Origin: Archivesica marissinica
Lineage: Eukaryota; Mollusca; Bivalvia; Venerida; Vesicomyidae
Reading direction: 5' to 3'
DNA length: 64,000 nucleotides
Assembly (NCBI GenBank): GCA_014843695.1
Contig: CM026404.1
Coordinates: 83,445,787-83,509,786 of the forward strand
Made by a program: the position numbers and the translations under genes. Each line of letters begins with the position of its first letter. Within the stretch, counting starts at the first letter, position 1. The notes under the pieces are model-generated. The model made no database searches. It was not told the origin of the DNA and saw only the letters and a list, made by a program, of their open reading frames with translations. Positions 51,867 through 61,764 of the stretch are shown piece by piece.

Positions 51867-52772
51867 CGGTTTTAAATATTGGGTATACATGTCAAGTAAA
51901 CACGGTTTTAAATATTGGGTATACATGTCAAGTAAACACGGTTTTAAATATTGGGTATACATGTCAAGTAAACACGGTTTTAAATATTGGGTATACATGT
52001 CAAGTAAACACGGTTTTAAATATTGGGTATACATGTCAAGTAAACACGGTTTTAAATATTGGGTATACATGTCAAGTAAACATGGTTTTAAATATTGGGT
52101 ATACATGTCAAGTAAACATGGTTTTAAATATTGGGTATATATGAACATTAGTAAACACGGTTTTAAATATTGGGTATGCATGTCAAGTAAACACGGTTTT
52201 AAATATTGGGTATACATGTCAAGTAAACACGGTTTTAAATATTGGGTATACATGTCAAGTAAACACGGTTTTAAATATTGGGTATGCATGTCAAGTAAAC
52301 ACGGTTTTAAATATTGGGTATACATGTCAAGTAAACACGGTTTTAAATATTGGGTTACATGTCAAGTAAACATCAAGTAAACACGGTTTTAAATATTGGG
52401 TATGCATGTCAAGTAAACACGGTTTTAAATATTGGGTATGCATGTCAAGTAAACACGGTTTTAAATATTGGGTATGTATGTCAAGTAAACATGGTTTTAA
52501 ATATTGGGTATACATGTCAAGTAAACATGGTTTTAAATATTGGGTATATATGAACATTAGTAAACACGGTTTTAAATATTGGGTATGCATGTCAAGTAAA
52601 CACGGTTTTAAATATTGGGTATACATGTCAAGTAAACATGGTTTTAAATATTGGGTATGCATGTCAAGTAAACACGGTTTTAAATATTGGGTATGCATGT
52701 CAAGTAAACATGGTTTTAAATATTGGGTATACATGTCAAGTAAACACGGTTTTAAATATTGGGTATACATGT
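51867..52772. repeat. 36-bp minisatellite with duplicated block
   Basis: About 25 copies with ggttttaaatattgggtata and catgtcaagtaaacac. A variant unit with tatatatgaacattag sits at 52136 and 52545, each time preceded by two catgg units and followed by a tgcatg unit, so a block of at least four units was duplicated about 409 bp away. It is open in several frames because 36 is a multiple of 3. Confidence 0.95.
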
Positions 52773-53134
52773 CAGTGGTTGTTGATTGATAAAACTTTGT
52801 TCATCTTTTTTTGGAATGTTACTCTATGTGTCTGTTATGTTCTTAGGCAAAGCACTTAAATACAACATGGCCTTTTTCTGGGTAGGTTACATCAGAAATT
52901 GATGTACTTTCGTAGAATGTATAACATAGAAATGTATTTTCCAAAAAATACGCCATCTGAATGTTACGTTAAAATTATGTCAATGTGTCAAAAAAACATG
53001 TGGCTTACTACCTACCGTACGTGAATTCTTGTCAGATTGAAGAAAAATGTTCACCAAATTTGGATAATCCATAAGTTGGTCAAATTAAATAACTAGTTTG
53101 ATGCCGCATCTCTGAACATTAATGGTCAATATTA
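52773..53134. other. Calpain intron, nothing recognised
   Basis: AT-rich intron sequence. No exon with calpain similarity, repeat or element is recognised. Confidence 0.4.
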
Positions 53135-53372
53135 TGGAAGTCGTGATAGCGCAGTGGATGCACGTTCGCTTCAGGTGCGAAAGTTCCGGAGTTCGAGCCC
53201 CGCTGGAGCTGTTACGATTGTGCCCTTAGGCAAGGCATTTAAATTCCACGTTGCATCTTCTCTCTCCCTCGTGGCGATGGATTCCATCAGGAATGAGGTC
53301 TCGAGAGTGATTTATATAAGTTGAAATAACTTGTTTCGCAATCGAGATAAAATAAATTTGTATAAACTAATA
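53135..53372 (+). mobile_element. SINE family B, near full length
   Basis: tRNA-like head with a consensus A box tagcgcagtgg (53147) and B box gagttcgagcccc, and a 5-bp anticodon-like stem TTCGC/GCGAA with loop TTCAGGT. The body is ttacgattgtgcccttaggc, aaggcatttaaattcc, the CT-rich tcttctctctccctcgtggc and gatggattccatcagg. The tail gagagtgatttatataagtt, ttcgcaatcgag and aaaataaattt resembles the tail of family A. Confidence 0.85.
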
Positions 53373-53757
53373 TTTCTGAAAAAAGCATACAATCAACGTT
53401 GTCCAAATTTGGTCCATCCTTCTGAAAAACTAGGTCAATACATGTAGGTTGTATTTGATAATTGGTGAAGACTTTTTTTTATATTAATATTTTTTATTTT
53501 CCTTTTCATGTCATTACAAGAACAAATTACACACATATACATATATACATACATACACATACATGCACGTATTAAACATTTCAGTTAGTGATTAAGAATA
53601 ATATGTTATGAAAGGTCACAAAGAATAAGATGTTTTTTTTATAGAAGGAAGTGAAGACTTAACATATGTGTATATTGGGTGAGCTAGGTTTCCCCTGCTT
53701 CATGGGTTGGGCTGGTTGTATGAGATTGTATACACTAGTGTACATACCGGTAGGATG
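53373..53757. other. Calpain intron, AT-rich
   Basis: Contains a T-rich tract near 53465-53500 and a simple acatatacatatatacatac stretch near 53530. Nothing else is recognised. Confidence 0.4.
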
Positions 53758-53829
53758 GACTGGTTGCATGTTGTGCAACAGACTGGTTGCATGTTGTGCA
53801 ACAGACTGGTTGCATGTTGTGCAACAGAC
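53758..53829. repeat. 23-bp tandem repeat, three copies
   Basis: Three copies of gactggttgcatgttgtgca plus aca. Each has the inverted repeat ttgca-tgttg-tgcaa. Confidence 0.9.
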
Positions 53830-53876
53830 AGTTTTGAATTTGAGATTTTAGCCATAAGCCACCAAAAGCCTTATAA

Positions 53877-53942
53877 TCTCTGTCCTTTTAGGATATAGAC
53901 CCCACCATATCTCTGTCCTTTTAGGATATAGACCCCACCATA
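53877..53942. repeat. 33-bp direct duplication
   Basis: Two exact copies of a 33-bp unit containing ctctgtccttttaggatata. The second copy ends at the presumed insertion point of the element at 53943. Confidence 0.85.
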
Positions 53943-54633
53943 CAGGGCTTATTCTAGATTTGGTCGAAACAGTCACCCTAGGGACCCCCAACTTCGCCCC
54001 CTGGGGGCCCCACTTCTCCCTAAAAAAATCAATTTTATTTTTACAATTTTAAGATACACTGGCCCATTATAAAGTACTTCTTCTATTCAAATGTTGTATT
54101 GGATGGTCATTATGTGCATTTTAACCATATTTTGTTGAAATTTAGTAAAGAACACCATTTAAAGCAGCATTACATCGTATGAAATAAAATATATTTGAAA
54201 AAAATCAAATTTTACGTATGGGTAGCAATGCAGTGTTTTTTTGCAATAAAACAAACTCGAAACCGAAAGTAGGACTTTCCGAGTCGGTCAGTCACGCGCA
54301 CCTGTTTACAATCGGAACCTGATTTGCATTCGGAATGCATCGTCCTCCTTCGGCAATATTGAAAACAAACATGGCATATCCGCTGTTGTTTCACACATGC
54401 GCGCTGTGCGTGTTTACAGTTCGTTTGTTGATAAACAAATTCGCGTATACGACGGTTTATATTTATTTGAATGTAATCGTTTTTGAGCTACTATTTCGAT
54501 TTTTGTAAACACACACACATTAGTATTTATATTTTACCAAAAACATCCTTCATTACGATATAATGCTGCTATTAAGGACACGTTTGTGCGCTTTCTCACT
54601 TCTCCCAAAAATTCTGACCTAGAATGAGCCCTG
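53943..54633. mobile_element. Non-autonomous DNA transposon with CAGGGCT termini
   Basis: The left end CAGGGCTTATTCTAG and the right end, read on the other strand, CAGGGCTCATTCTAGG form terminal inverted repeats of about 15 bp with one mismatch. Both ends are flanked by ccata (53938-53942 and 54634-54638). cacttctccc also recurs in inverted relation near both ends. There is no transposase; the body is AT-rich with a CG-containing middle. CAGGG ends recall hAT elements, but those make 8-bp duplications, so the superfamily is open. Confidence 0.7.
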
Positions 54634-54730
54634 CCATATATACATTGAGAAAAAATAAAATACTAGTTTTGGTGGGTTATGAATGCAGAATTGCAACCCC
54701 CTGTGGTATGGTTGTAAGATGTTAACCCAC

Positions 54731-54783
54731 CAGGTCTGGTACAGATTTTATTGCTACAGTTAACAAACTGTGTTGCTAGGCTA
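54731..54783 (+). repeat. 52-bp segment shared with 57607
   Basis: gtctggtacagat, then attgctacagttaacaaact and gtgttgctaggcta recur at 57607-57659 with one difference. Flanks differ. Class unknown. Confidence 0.6.
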
Positions 54784-55006
54784 CCAGAAAGTGGGATCAT
54801 TAGTGGTGAAGGAGAGAGATAATCTACATAGAAAGTGTGTATGCAATGTATACCAGTTAGATTACTAAGAAAATGATGTTGTCTGATCTCAATTCAAAAG
54901 CATTCACTTGGAATAATCATCCCCTTCTACTGTGGTGGGGGTCCCCATCGTGATGTTCAACATTTCTGTATGTTTATAGTGAGGTAATTAATGTTTTCTG
55001 GAAAAT
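54784..55006. other. Calpain intron, nothing recognised
   Basis: No gene, repeat or site is recognised. Confidence 0.35.
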
Positions 55007-55017
55007 ATGAACATTTC

Positions 55018-55300
55018 CCACCTTCAGGTTCCCCTTCTCCAAGTCCCCCTCCCTGCCAGCTTCCCTCTCACAACTCTGCCTCTCCCAGTCACCCTCTCCC
55101 AGTCACCCTCACCCAGTCACATGTTCCCAGTTACCCTCTCCCAGTTCCCCTCTCCTAGTACCCCTCTCCTAGAACCCCTCTCCCAGTCCCCCTCTCCTAG
55201 TACCCCTCTCCCAGTCCCCCTCTCCCAGTTCCCCTCTTCGAGTTCCCACTTTCCATGTTCCTCCCTCTCTGAGTTCCCCCTCTGAGTTCCCCCACTCCCT
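55018..55300. repeat. Polypyrimidine C/T repeat
   Basis: Loosely repeated 13-bp cccctctcccagt units with variants, nearly all C and T on the + strand. The opposite strand is G-rich and could form quadruplexes or triplex DNA. Confidence 0.9.
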
Positions 55301-55469
55301 ACTTATGGGATCAGTATGTATGGAAACGTTGAACAGTAATTAATAATCTCCAGTAAAAGATGAACATGTTACCTGGCTTGTGAGTCATTAAAGAGGAAAG
55401 CATGATGGTATATATGTATGTCTAAGGTGGAGGCTCAACTCAGAAATAATATATACATGTACGTGAAGA

Positions 55470-55800
55470 GGTAGCTAGGGTGGTGGGGGAGTGGGTGGGG
55501 GAGTGGGTGTGGGTGGAGGTGTGTGGGGGATGGGTGGACGTGTGTTGGGGGAGTGGGTGGAGGTGTGGGGAGAGTGGGTGGAGGTGTGTGGGGGGAGGTG
55601 AGATGGGTGGAGGTGTGTGGGAGTGGCTGCTTGAGGTGAGGTGGGGATAATGGATGGAGGTGAGGATAATGGATGGAGGTGAGGATAATGGATGGAGGTG
55701 GGTTATGGTATGGTGGGGGAGAGTGGGTGTGGCTTGGCAATGTTAAGGCTATTCTCTGCACTGTCATTATTCAAGCTTTAACCCCCCCCCCCTCCCCCTC
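55470..55800. repeat. G-rich repeat followed by C-run
   Basis: Irregular units of gtgggtggaggtgtgtgggg from 55470 to about 55630, a gaggataatggatggaggt triplet at 55650-55700, and a run of 13 C at about 55783-55795. It offers many G-runs for quadruplexes. Confidence 0.88.
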
Positions 55801-56211
55801 GATATTTACCAAAAATGCTCCTGATACAAGATTCTCAAATTGTACTGTTGTCGTCCCCAACTACCTCAACCAACCCTGCAAACACAAGCTACGGCACACG
55901 CACGCATGCACACACACACACCTTATCCATAATTACAATACAATAGTGTCATCACACTCCACCCAAGTAGGATAGTGTCAGTTTACACAATTAACTTGAG
56001 AAAGATAACCTTATAAGTGATTTAACTGACTTAAAGGGTTTATTGAACAAATACACAACTATAAAGTGAGTCACGTGGTGGAGATTGTAGTATTTAAACC
56101 GGGCCCCGGCCCCGACTTCATGAAACTGAGATATTGTATATCCATAAGTCTGACATAGCCAGATTGTTATTTGGCGACTATACAATAAACCAAATCATAT
56201 CAATCGGTGGT
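55801..56211. other. Calpain intron with short CA tract
   Basis: Contains a short acacacacac tract near 55910. Otherwise nothing is recognised. Confidence 0.4.
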
Positions 56212-56432
56212 TTAGCTCTTTCAACACCACATATCTCTAATTAGGCTTGCAAAAAGTGTAGACCTAGCTGGCTCATCAGGATCTGCACTTTTTGCCAGTA
56301 ATATTACTATTTTTAGACAAAATTACCCATTTTGATAAACAAACTAGTCCAAATGTAATTTTCTTATTAATTTATTGGTTCACAAATATCATGCACCAGT
56401 CCATGTCAGTTACTTGGTGTTGAATGGGTTAA
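56212..56432. mobile_element. TTAA MITE, family 1, eroded copy
   Basis: The right end tggtgttgaatgggttaa is intact; the left end ttagctctttcaacaccac is eroded from ttaaccctttcaacaccac seen in the copy at 56715. The internal hairpin arms aaaaagtgtagacc and ggatctgcacttttt remain, but the inner stem is lost. Confidence 0.8.
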
Positions 56433-56519
56433 ATGCTGCATCTGACTGTCAAGATCGAGATGGTTCTGAGAATGGTTCAGTGAGTTTTCTCACTGTAATT
56501 TCATATTCTGTATTTTCAA

Positions 56520-56690
56520 TCGGGTACAATGGTCGCCAGATCGGACAGGTGGGTTTTCTCTGGGTACTCCGGTTTCCTCCCACATGAATGACCACATATA
56601 CGCTCTCATCCACGCCAACGAGAGTGATTAATATAAGTTGTTAAAACTTGCTTCGCAATCGTTGTAAAATAATAAAGTTTTAAACAAAAA
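56520..56690 (+). mobile_element. SINE family A, head truncated
   Basis: From acaatggtcgccagatcgg through ggtgggttttctctgggtac and tccggtttcctcccacatg to cacgccaacgagagtg. It has the complete tail taatataagttgttaaaact, tgcttcgcaatcg and aaaataataaag. Confidence 0.85.
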
Positions 56691-56714
56691 ATCAGGCACT
56701 AATAAATTCCATAG

Positions 56715-56958
56715 TTAACCCTTTCAACACCACATACCTCTAAATTGGCTTACAAAAAAGTGTAGATCCAGATGAGCTGGCTCGTGACGAGCCGTCTCAT
56801 CAGGATCTGCACTTTTTTCAAGTAATATAACTATTTTTAGAAAAAAAATTACCCATTTTGATAAATGAACTGATCCAAATGTAATTTTGTTATTAATTTA
56901 TTGGTCTAAAAATATCATGGACCAGTCCATGTCAGTTACTTGGTGTTGAATGGGTTAA
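56715..56958. mobile_element. TTAA MITE, family 1, intact ends
   Basis: 244 bp between TTAA sites. The ends ttaaccctttcaacacca and tggtgttgaatgggttaa are inverted repeats with one difference. A nested hairpin lies inside: outer arms 56754-56776 and 56796-56818 (aaaaagtgtagatccag / aggatctgcacttttt), inner stem GGCTCG (56779-56784) / CGAGCC (56788-56793). TTAA duplication with CCC ends suggests mobilisation by a piggyBac- or Kolobok-type transposase. Confidence 0.85.
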
Positions 56959-57011
56959 CTTAATATAATGAAATTCAATTGAAGCAACAGATAGTGCAGC
57001 TCGTCTTCAGT

Positions 57012-57244
57012 TACGCCAGGTGGCCGAGTGGTTACGGTCGTTGACTTCAAATCACTTCCACACTGCTGCTGGTTCGAATCATAACTGGGGATGCCGCATT
57101 ATTTCATGTGCGGAAGCCATCCAGCTGGCATGCCCACCCCTTGCCCGAAATGCTGCTCGAAGGGGCACCCGGGGTCTTCCTCCACCAATAATAGCTAGAA
57201 AGTCGCCATATGACCTACATGTACCTATTGGTGTGACATTAAAT
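57012..57244 (+). mobile_element. tRNA-derived SINE (family D)
   Basis: Head with a consensus A box tggccgagtgg (57021) and B box ggttcgaatc (57071). The long spacing and gttgacttcaaatc arm recall a class II (Leu/Ser) tRNA. The body is gaaggggcacccggggtctt, cctccaccaataatagctag, aaagtcgccatatgac and ggtgtgacattaaat. Only one copy is in the window. It is followed directly by a family A SINE. Confidence 0.78.
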
Positions 57245-57422
57245 AGGCCGCTTGATTCTCACCAATGCGACCAGGGTTCGAACCTCAAACCGAGAAGTAT
57301 GCGAGATGGTATGATGGTTACCAGATCGGACAGGTGGGTTTTCTCCGGGTACTCCGGTTTCCTCCCACATGACCACATATATGCTTTCATCCGCAATCGT
57401 TGTGAAATAAATAAAGTTTAAA
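57245..57422 (+). mobile_element. SINE family A, 5' part rearranged
   Basis: cttgattctcaccaatgcga, B box agggttcgaacc, then the core ggtgggttttctccgggtac / tccggtttcctcccacatg, and a shortened tail cgcaatcgttgtgaaataaa. It abuts family D, perhaps as a nested or composite insertion. Confidence 0.82.
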
Positions 57423-57756
57423 TAATGTCAGCCAGTGTTAAATGTTGCAGTGTATCAGCTGTTCATAGTAAGGTTAAGTTGTTGTATCATATTGCATCGG
57501 GTAGTTATATTTTGAAGTGGATCCAAGATTTTATGAGGGTGTTTCCTTCCCAATGGTTAAATAATTCATTCAGAGTTACCCGCACTGTAGAACAAGTGAG
57601 CTTAGTGAAGTCTGGTACAGATATTATTGCTACAGTTAACAAACTGTGTTGCTAGGCTATATAATAAACTACTACCAGTAAACTATTGCTTATGCTTAGG
57701 ATAATGATTTTGCCAAGCAAACTATGTTTGTACATCTGTATCAAAATTGTTGACCA
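57423..57756. other. Calpain intron with copy of the 52-bp shared segment
   Basis: 57607-57659 repeats the segment at 54731-54783. A 76-codon frame (57425-57655) covers it but has no recognised similarity; I do not call it a gene. Confidence 0.4.
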
Positions 57757-57793
57757 ATTAAGGGGAAATGTGTTAGGTACATATGTAAACAAC

Positions 57794-58020
57794 ATGTGGA
57801 AGTCGTGATAGAACAATGGTAGCGTGTTCGCTTCTGGTGCCAAAGGGCTGGAGTTCGAGCCCAGCTGTAGCCGTTACGATTGTGCCCTTAGGCAAGGCAT
57901 TTAAATTCCATGTTGCCTCTTCTCTCTCCCTTATGGCGATGGATTCCTTCAGGAACAAGGTCTTGAGATTGATTAATATAAGTTGTAGGAACTTGTTTCG
58001 CAATCAAGCTAAATTTAATT
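57794..58020 (+). mobile_element. SINE family B, plus strand, left arm of foldback
   Basis: ggaagtcgtgatagaacaat, B box gagttcgagccc, the body gattgtgcccttaggcaagg and CT-rich stretch, and the tail gagattgattaatataagtt / ttcgcaatcaag. The A box is degraded (tagaacaatgg). Confidence 0.85.
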
Positions 58021-58025
58021 TGTAT

Positions 58026-58182
58026 TATGGAATCCATCGGCACGAGGGAGAGAGAAGAGGCAACATGGAATGTAAATGCCTTGCCTAAGGGCACAATCGT
58101 AACGGCTACAGCTGGGCTCAAACTCCAGCCCTTTTGCACCAGAAGCGAACACGCTACCATTGTTCTATCACGACTTCCACAT
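58026..58182 (-). mobile_element. SINE family B, minus strand, right arm of foldback
   Basis: Reverse complement of the copy at 57794, lacking the 3' tail after gatggattcc. It shares the degraded A box of its partner, so both derive from one insertion. Confidence 0.85.
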
Positions 58183-58219
58183 GTTGTTTACATATGTACC
58201 GTACCTAACACGTTTCCCC

Positions 58220-58466
58220 TTAACCCATTTCATTCTGGATACATTTAAAGGCTTTTGCAAACAACATAGATCCAGATCAGCCGCAGCGTAACGCTGCATG
58301 CTGATCAGGATCTATGTTGTTTGCTGCATAGCCAAGTGTCTTAGCAAGATCATCTGAATAGCAAACAGCATAGAGCCTGATCAGACAGAACATTCCGAGG
58401 CGGTTAATCTGGCTCTATGTTCTTTGCAAATACCGTTTGAACGGTATCCAGAATGAAATGGGTTAA
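58220..58466. mobile_element. TTAA MITE, family 2, perfect 23-bp ends
   Basis: 247 bp between TTAA sites with perfect 23-bp terminal inverted repeats starting ttaacccatttcattctgg. A nested hairpin lies inside: outer arms 58257-58281 and 58300-58324 (gcaaacaacatagatcc / ggatctatgttgtttgc, one mismatch), inner stem GCAGCG (58283-58288) / CGCTGC (58292-58297). It has the same design as family 1. A third related block, gcaaacagcatagagcctga, follows at 58363. Confidence 0.9.
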
Positions 58467-58799
58467 TGGTAAGGAAATATACTGGACGATTCATTGCTCT
58501 ATAATGTTATGTACAGTTAATTCATCGTTTAACACATTTTCTATTCAGTTTACAATTCATGAATTACTAAAATATCGATTCAATAAAATTGAAAGCTTAA
58601 ATGCTGGAGGCAAGCCAAATATTTTCAGACCAATGGCATCACATAGTAAAACCAGTCAAGGTGAGATGATGTACACATGCGCAGCAGCAGGTACACGTTC
58701 ATAAACAATAAAACACCAGGATATTCACAATTTAATGTAGGAAAAAGGAGGTTCGCAAATTCGCTTGTCATGGCGAGTAAGCATTGGTGCAGGGTGCGA
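58467..58799. other. Calpain intron, nothing firm
   Basis: A short acceptor/donor-like pair (ttttcag 58628, caag|gtgaga 58660) brackets about 32 bp, too little to call an exon. No other feature. Confidence 0.35.
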
Positions 58800-58838
58800 A
58801 TGGTCCGGATAGCCCAGCTGTAGCCGTTACGATTGGAC
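58800..58838 (+). mobile_element. SINE family B fragment
   Basis: agcccagctgtagccgttac gattg only; it matches 57859-57882. It borders the next array. Confidence 0.5.
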
Positions 58839-58839
58839 A

Positions 58840-59790
58840 ATTTAGTATCACTCCTGACAATATTTAAGTATCACTCCTGACAATATTTAAGTATCACTCC
58901 CGACAATATTTAAGTATCACTCCCGACAATATTTAAGTATCACTCCTGACAATATTTAAGTATCACTCCCGACAATATTTAAGTATCACTCCCGACAATA
59001 TTTAAGTATCACTCCCGACAATATTTAAGTATCTCTCCCGACAATATTTAAGTATCGCTCCCGACAATATTTAAGTATCACTCCCGACAATATTTAAGTA
59101 TCACTCCCGACAATATTTAAGTATCACTCCCGACAATATTTAAGTATCTCTCCCGACAATATTTAAGTATCACTCCAGGCAATATTTAAGTATCACTCTA
59201 GACAATATTTAAGTATCACTCCCGACAATATTTAAGTATCACTCCCGACAATATTTAAGTATCACTCCCGACAATATTTAAGTATCACTCCTGACAATAT
59301 TTAAGTATCTCTCCCGACAATATTTAAGTATCACTCCAGGCAATATTTAAGTATCACTCTTGACAATATTTAAGTATCACTCCCGACAATATTTAAGTAT
59401 CACTCCCGACAATATTTAAGTATCACTCCCGACAATATTTAAGTATCACTCCTGACAATATTTAAGTATTTCTCCCGACAATATTTAAGTATCACTCCAG
59501 GCAATATTTAAGTATCACTCCTGACAATATTTAAGTATCACTCCCGACAATATTTAAGTATCACTCCCGACAATATTTAAGTATCACTCCTGACAATATT
59601 TAAGTATTTCTCCCGACAATATTTAAGTATCACTCCTGACAATATTTAAGTATCACTCCTGACAATATTTAAGTATCACTCCAGACAATATTTAAGTATC
59701 ACTCCTGACAATATTTAAGTATCACTCCCGACAATATTTAAGTATCACTCCCGACAATATTTAAGTATCACTCCTGACAATATTTAAGTA
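58840..59790. repeat. 23-bp minisatellite
   Basis: About 41 copies with aagtatcactcccgacaata and ttt. Variants ctcctg, ctccagg, atctctcc and atttctcc recur in fixed order (for example near 59150, 59310 and 59480), showing block duplication. Confidence 0.95.
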
Positions 59791-59989
59791 TTAACTGTTT
59801 CGTTGACGACTACCTTGTCAATGATGTGTCTTGAGAAGGGCTTCTATGTGGGAATGGATAATTGTCTTTAGGAAGTGGGGAGGGTTGTAAATTAAATGGA
59901 AACAAGTTATGCAATTAGTTTTCACTTCAATTGATTACTGTGTTCAGTTGTATCAGGTGTGAGAGAACGGTTAACATAGTATCTTGCTT

Positions 59990-60610
59990 CCTGACCCTCC
60001 TGCCTGGTTCCAGGGCCTTCCTGACCATCCTGCCTGGTTAAAGGGCCTTCCTGCTTGACCCTCCTACCGGACCCTCCTGTCTGGTTACAGGGCCTTCCTG
60101 ACCCTCCTGCCTGGTTACAGGGCCTTCCTGACCTTCTTGCCATTCTCTTCTGCCTGGTTAAAGGGCCTTCCTGCCGGACCCTCCTGCCTGGTTACAGTGC
60201 ATTCCTGACCCTCCTGCCTGACCCTCCTTCCTTGTTATAGGGTCTTCCTGACCCTCCTGCCTGGTTACAGTGCCTTACTGACGCTCCTACCTGGTTACAG
60301 TGTGTTCTTGACCTTCCTGTCTTGTTACATGGCCCTCCTGCCTGGGTACAGGGCCTTCCTGACCCTCCTGCCTGACCCTCCTGTCTTGTTACAGGACCCT
60401 CCTGCCTTGGTACAGGGCCTTCCTGACCCTCCTGCCTAGTTACAGGGCCTTCCTGACCCTCCTGTCTGGTTACAGGACCCTCCTGCCTGGGTACAGGGCC
60501 TTCCTGACCCTCCTAGGGCTTTCCTGGACCTGCCTGACCCTCCTGTCTGGTTACAGGACTCTCTTGCCTAGGTACAGGGCCTTCCTGACCCTCCTGTCTG
60601 GTTACAGGGC
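59990..60610. repeat. 30-bp C/T-rich minisatellite
   Basis: Roughly 20 irregular copies with cctgcctggttacagggcct and tcctgaccct, with many partial units. Confidence 0.92.
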
Positions 60611-61017
60611 ATCACTTGGTTACAAGTTCCTAGTGCATCACATGTATAGTTAACACAAAAATGGGTTGTTTAATTTAGAGGTCGAAATGTGATGAATCAT
60701 GTCATAGTATACTTTCATCACCAGATAGCTTTCATCGAAAGTTTTCTTTTCGTATAAGCTTGTGGCCTTGATATTGTACAGGTACAAGATGTTATTCAAG
60801 CATAAATTTAATCAAAAGGGTATAAAATCTTTATCATGTGCTTTCAAAATATTTGTTATATGTTGATATTATGCTGTTGTGTTGTAAGGTGTAAATTGCT
60901 GAGCTGTGAAAAAAGTGTGTATACAGCTTGAAATATATTCACCTTTCCATTCGGATGCTTGTTCCTTATTATTATGGTTGTATACTATACAATGTATATA
61001 CCATTAAAGCAGTTTGT
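60611..61017. other. Calpain intron, nothing recognised
   Basis: AT-rich, without recognised elements or exon. Confidence 0.4.
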
Positions 61018-61300
61018 TACAGACGGATCTGTAGTCCAGTGGTAATACGCTGGACTTGTAATCCAGGGATCGCAGGTTCGATCCCATGTCTGACCCTAGT
61101 AAAATTAACAGTCTTTCAGCTGGGACTTTAAACCGAGGTCTCGTGTCCGTGCTGTACACCATAAAAGAACCAGAGGAGACTCTGGAATGGGTCTCTGTCT
61201 GTTGCATTGCACTATCCTCCAAAAATCTAAAATGACTAATCTCTTCAGGAGGCGTCGCTCATATGGGCAACCGGTAGCGACGATAAATAAACGTAAAGTA
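61018..61300 (+). mobile_element. SINE family C, full-length reference copy
   Basis: A box tagtccagtgg (61032) and B box ggttcgatccc (61075) fit RNA polymerase III consensus. The arm CTGGA-CTTGTAA-TCCAG would carry anticodon UGU (Thr). The body is ctgggactttaaaccgaggt, ggagactctggaatgggtct and ggaggcgtcgctcatatggg. The end is caaccggtagcgacgataaa taaacg. The T-arm pairs poorly, so this is a SINE head, not a working tRNA. Confidence 0.88.
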
Positions 61301-61451
61301 CACACATGTTAACAGATTTTAGATTAATAATTTCAATTGCAATACCAAAGGAAACCAAAAGATATATAGAATTTAAAAAATATAATTATGCTGTTCCCAA
61401 TTCTTGAACTTATTTCCAAAATATTATGTAAAAGGTCAATCCTCTACCATC

Positions 61452-61665
61452 CAAGCGGGTTTAAGCCCTGCTCAAGCTGTGTCTCATATGAAAAAGTTGA
61501 CAGTTCCTTACGGAGGTTGGTGCACAAAGTATTGGTTAACCGCTGGAGCTTGCCCAGGAAAGGTGTTAGGTAAACTGCCAGCCATTGATATAGCCCAAAA
61601 TGGTGCTGATGAAGGCGTAAAACCTGAACAAACAAACAAACTTCCATCCAAACAAGCCAGGGTTC
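61452..61665 (+). mobile_element. SINE-like element (family E) with AAAC tail
   Basis: A B-box-like gggtttaagccc, then gtgtctcatatgaaaaagtt, acggaggttggtgcac, ggttaaccgctggagcttgc and gatgaaggcgtaaaacc, ending in an (AAAC)n tail. The AAAC tail and the ggcgt-aaaacc end resemble widespread metazoan SINEs. The head is degraded. Confidence 0.6.
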
Positions 61666-61764
61666 CAAGTAAGATGCAACGTGTGATATTTTGTCAGGTC
61701 CATGTAGCGCCTCACAAGTTGCTTAGATGAATCTAGCTTAGATGCTATCTTTGGTGAAAAAAAT

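Larger units (their letters stand above)
57757..58223. repeat. Inverted repeat (foldback) carrying SINE B plus flank
   Basis: The left arm (57757-57951) and right arm (58028-58223, reversed) are about 195 bp each and over 95% identical by eye, around a spacer of about 75 bp. The identity includes the SINE and also 35 bp outside it (ttaaggggaaatgtgttagg and acatatgtaaacaacatg). The right arm ends at the TTAA where the MITE at 58220 begins. Confidence 0.85.

Noticed and set aside
50347..52860. Frames with 9- and 12-residue periods
   Set aside because: Units of 27 and 36 bp keep any frame open. Several frames and both strands are equally open.
57425..57655. A 76-codon gene
   Set aside because: No known similarity, no splice context, and part of it is the 52-bp block duplicated at 54731.
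58628..58660. A small exon between ttttcag and caag|gtgaga
   Set aside because: About 32 bp with no recognisable protein match; sites of this quality are expected by chance.
58840..59790. CRISPR-like repeat array
   Set aside because: Units follow each other directly without unique spacers, and the genome is eukaryotic.
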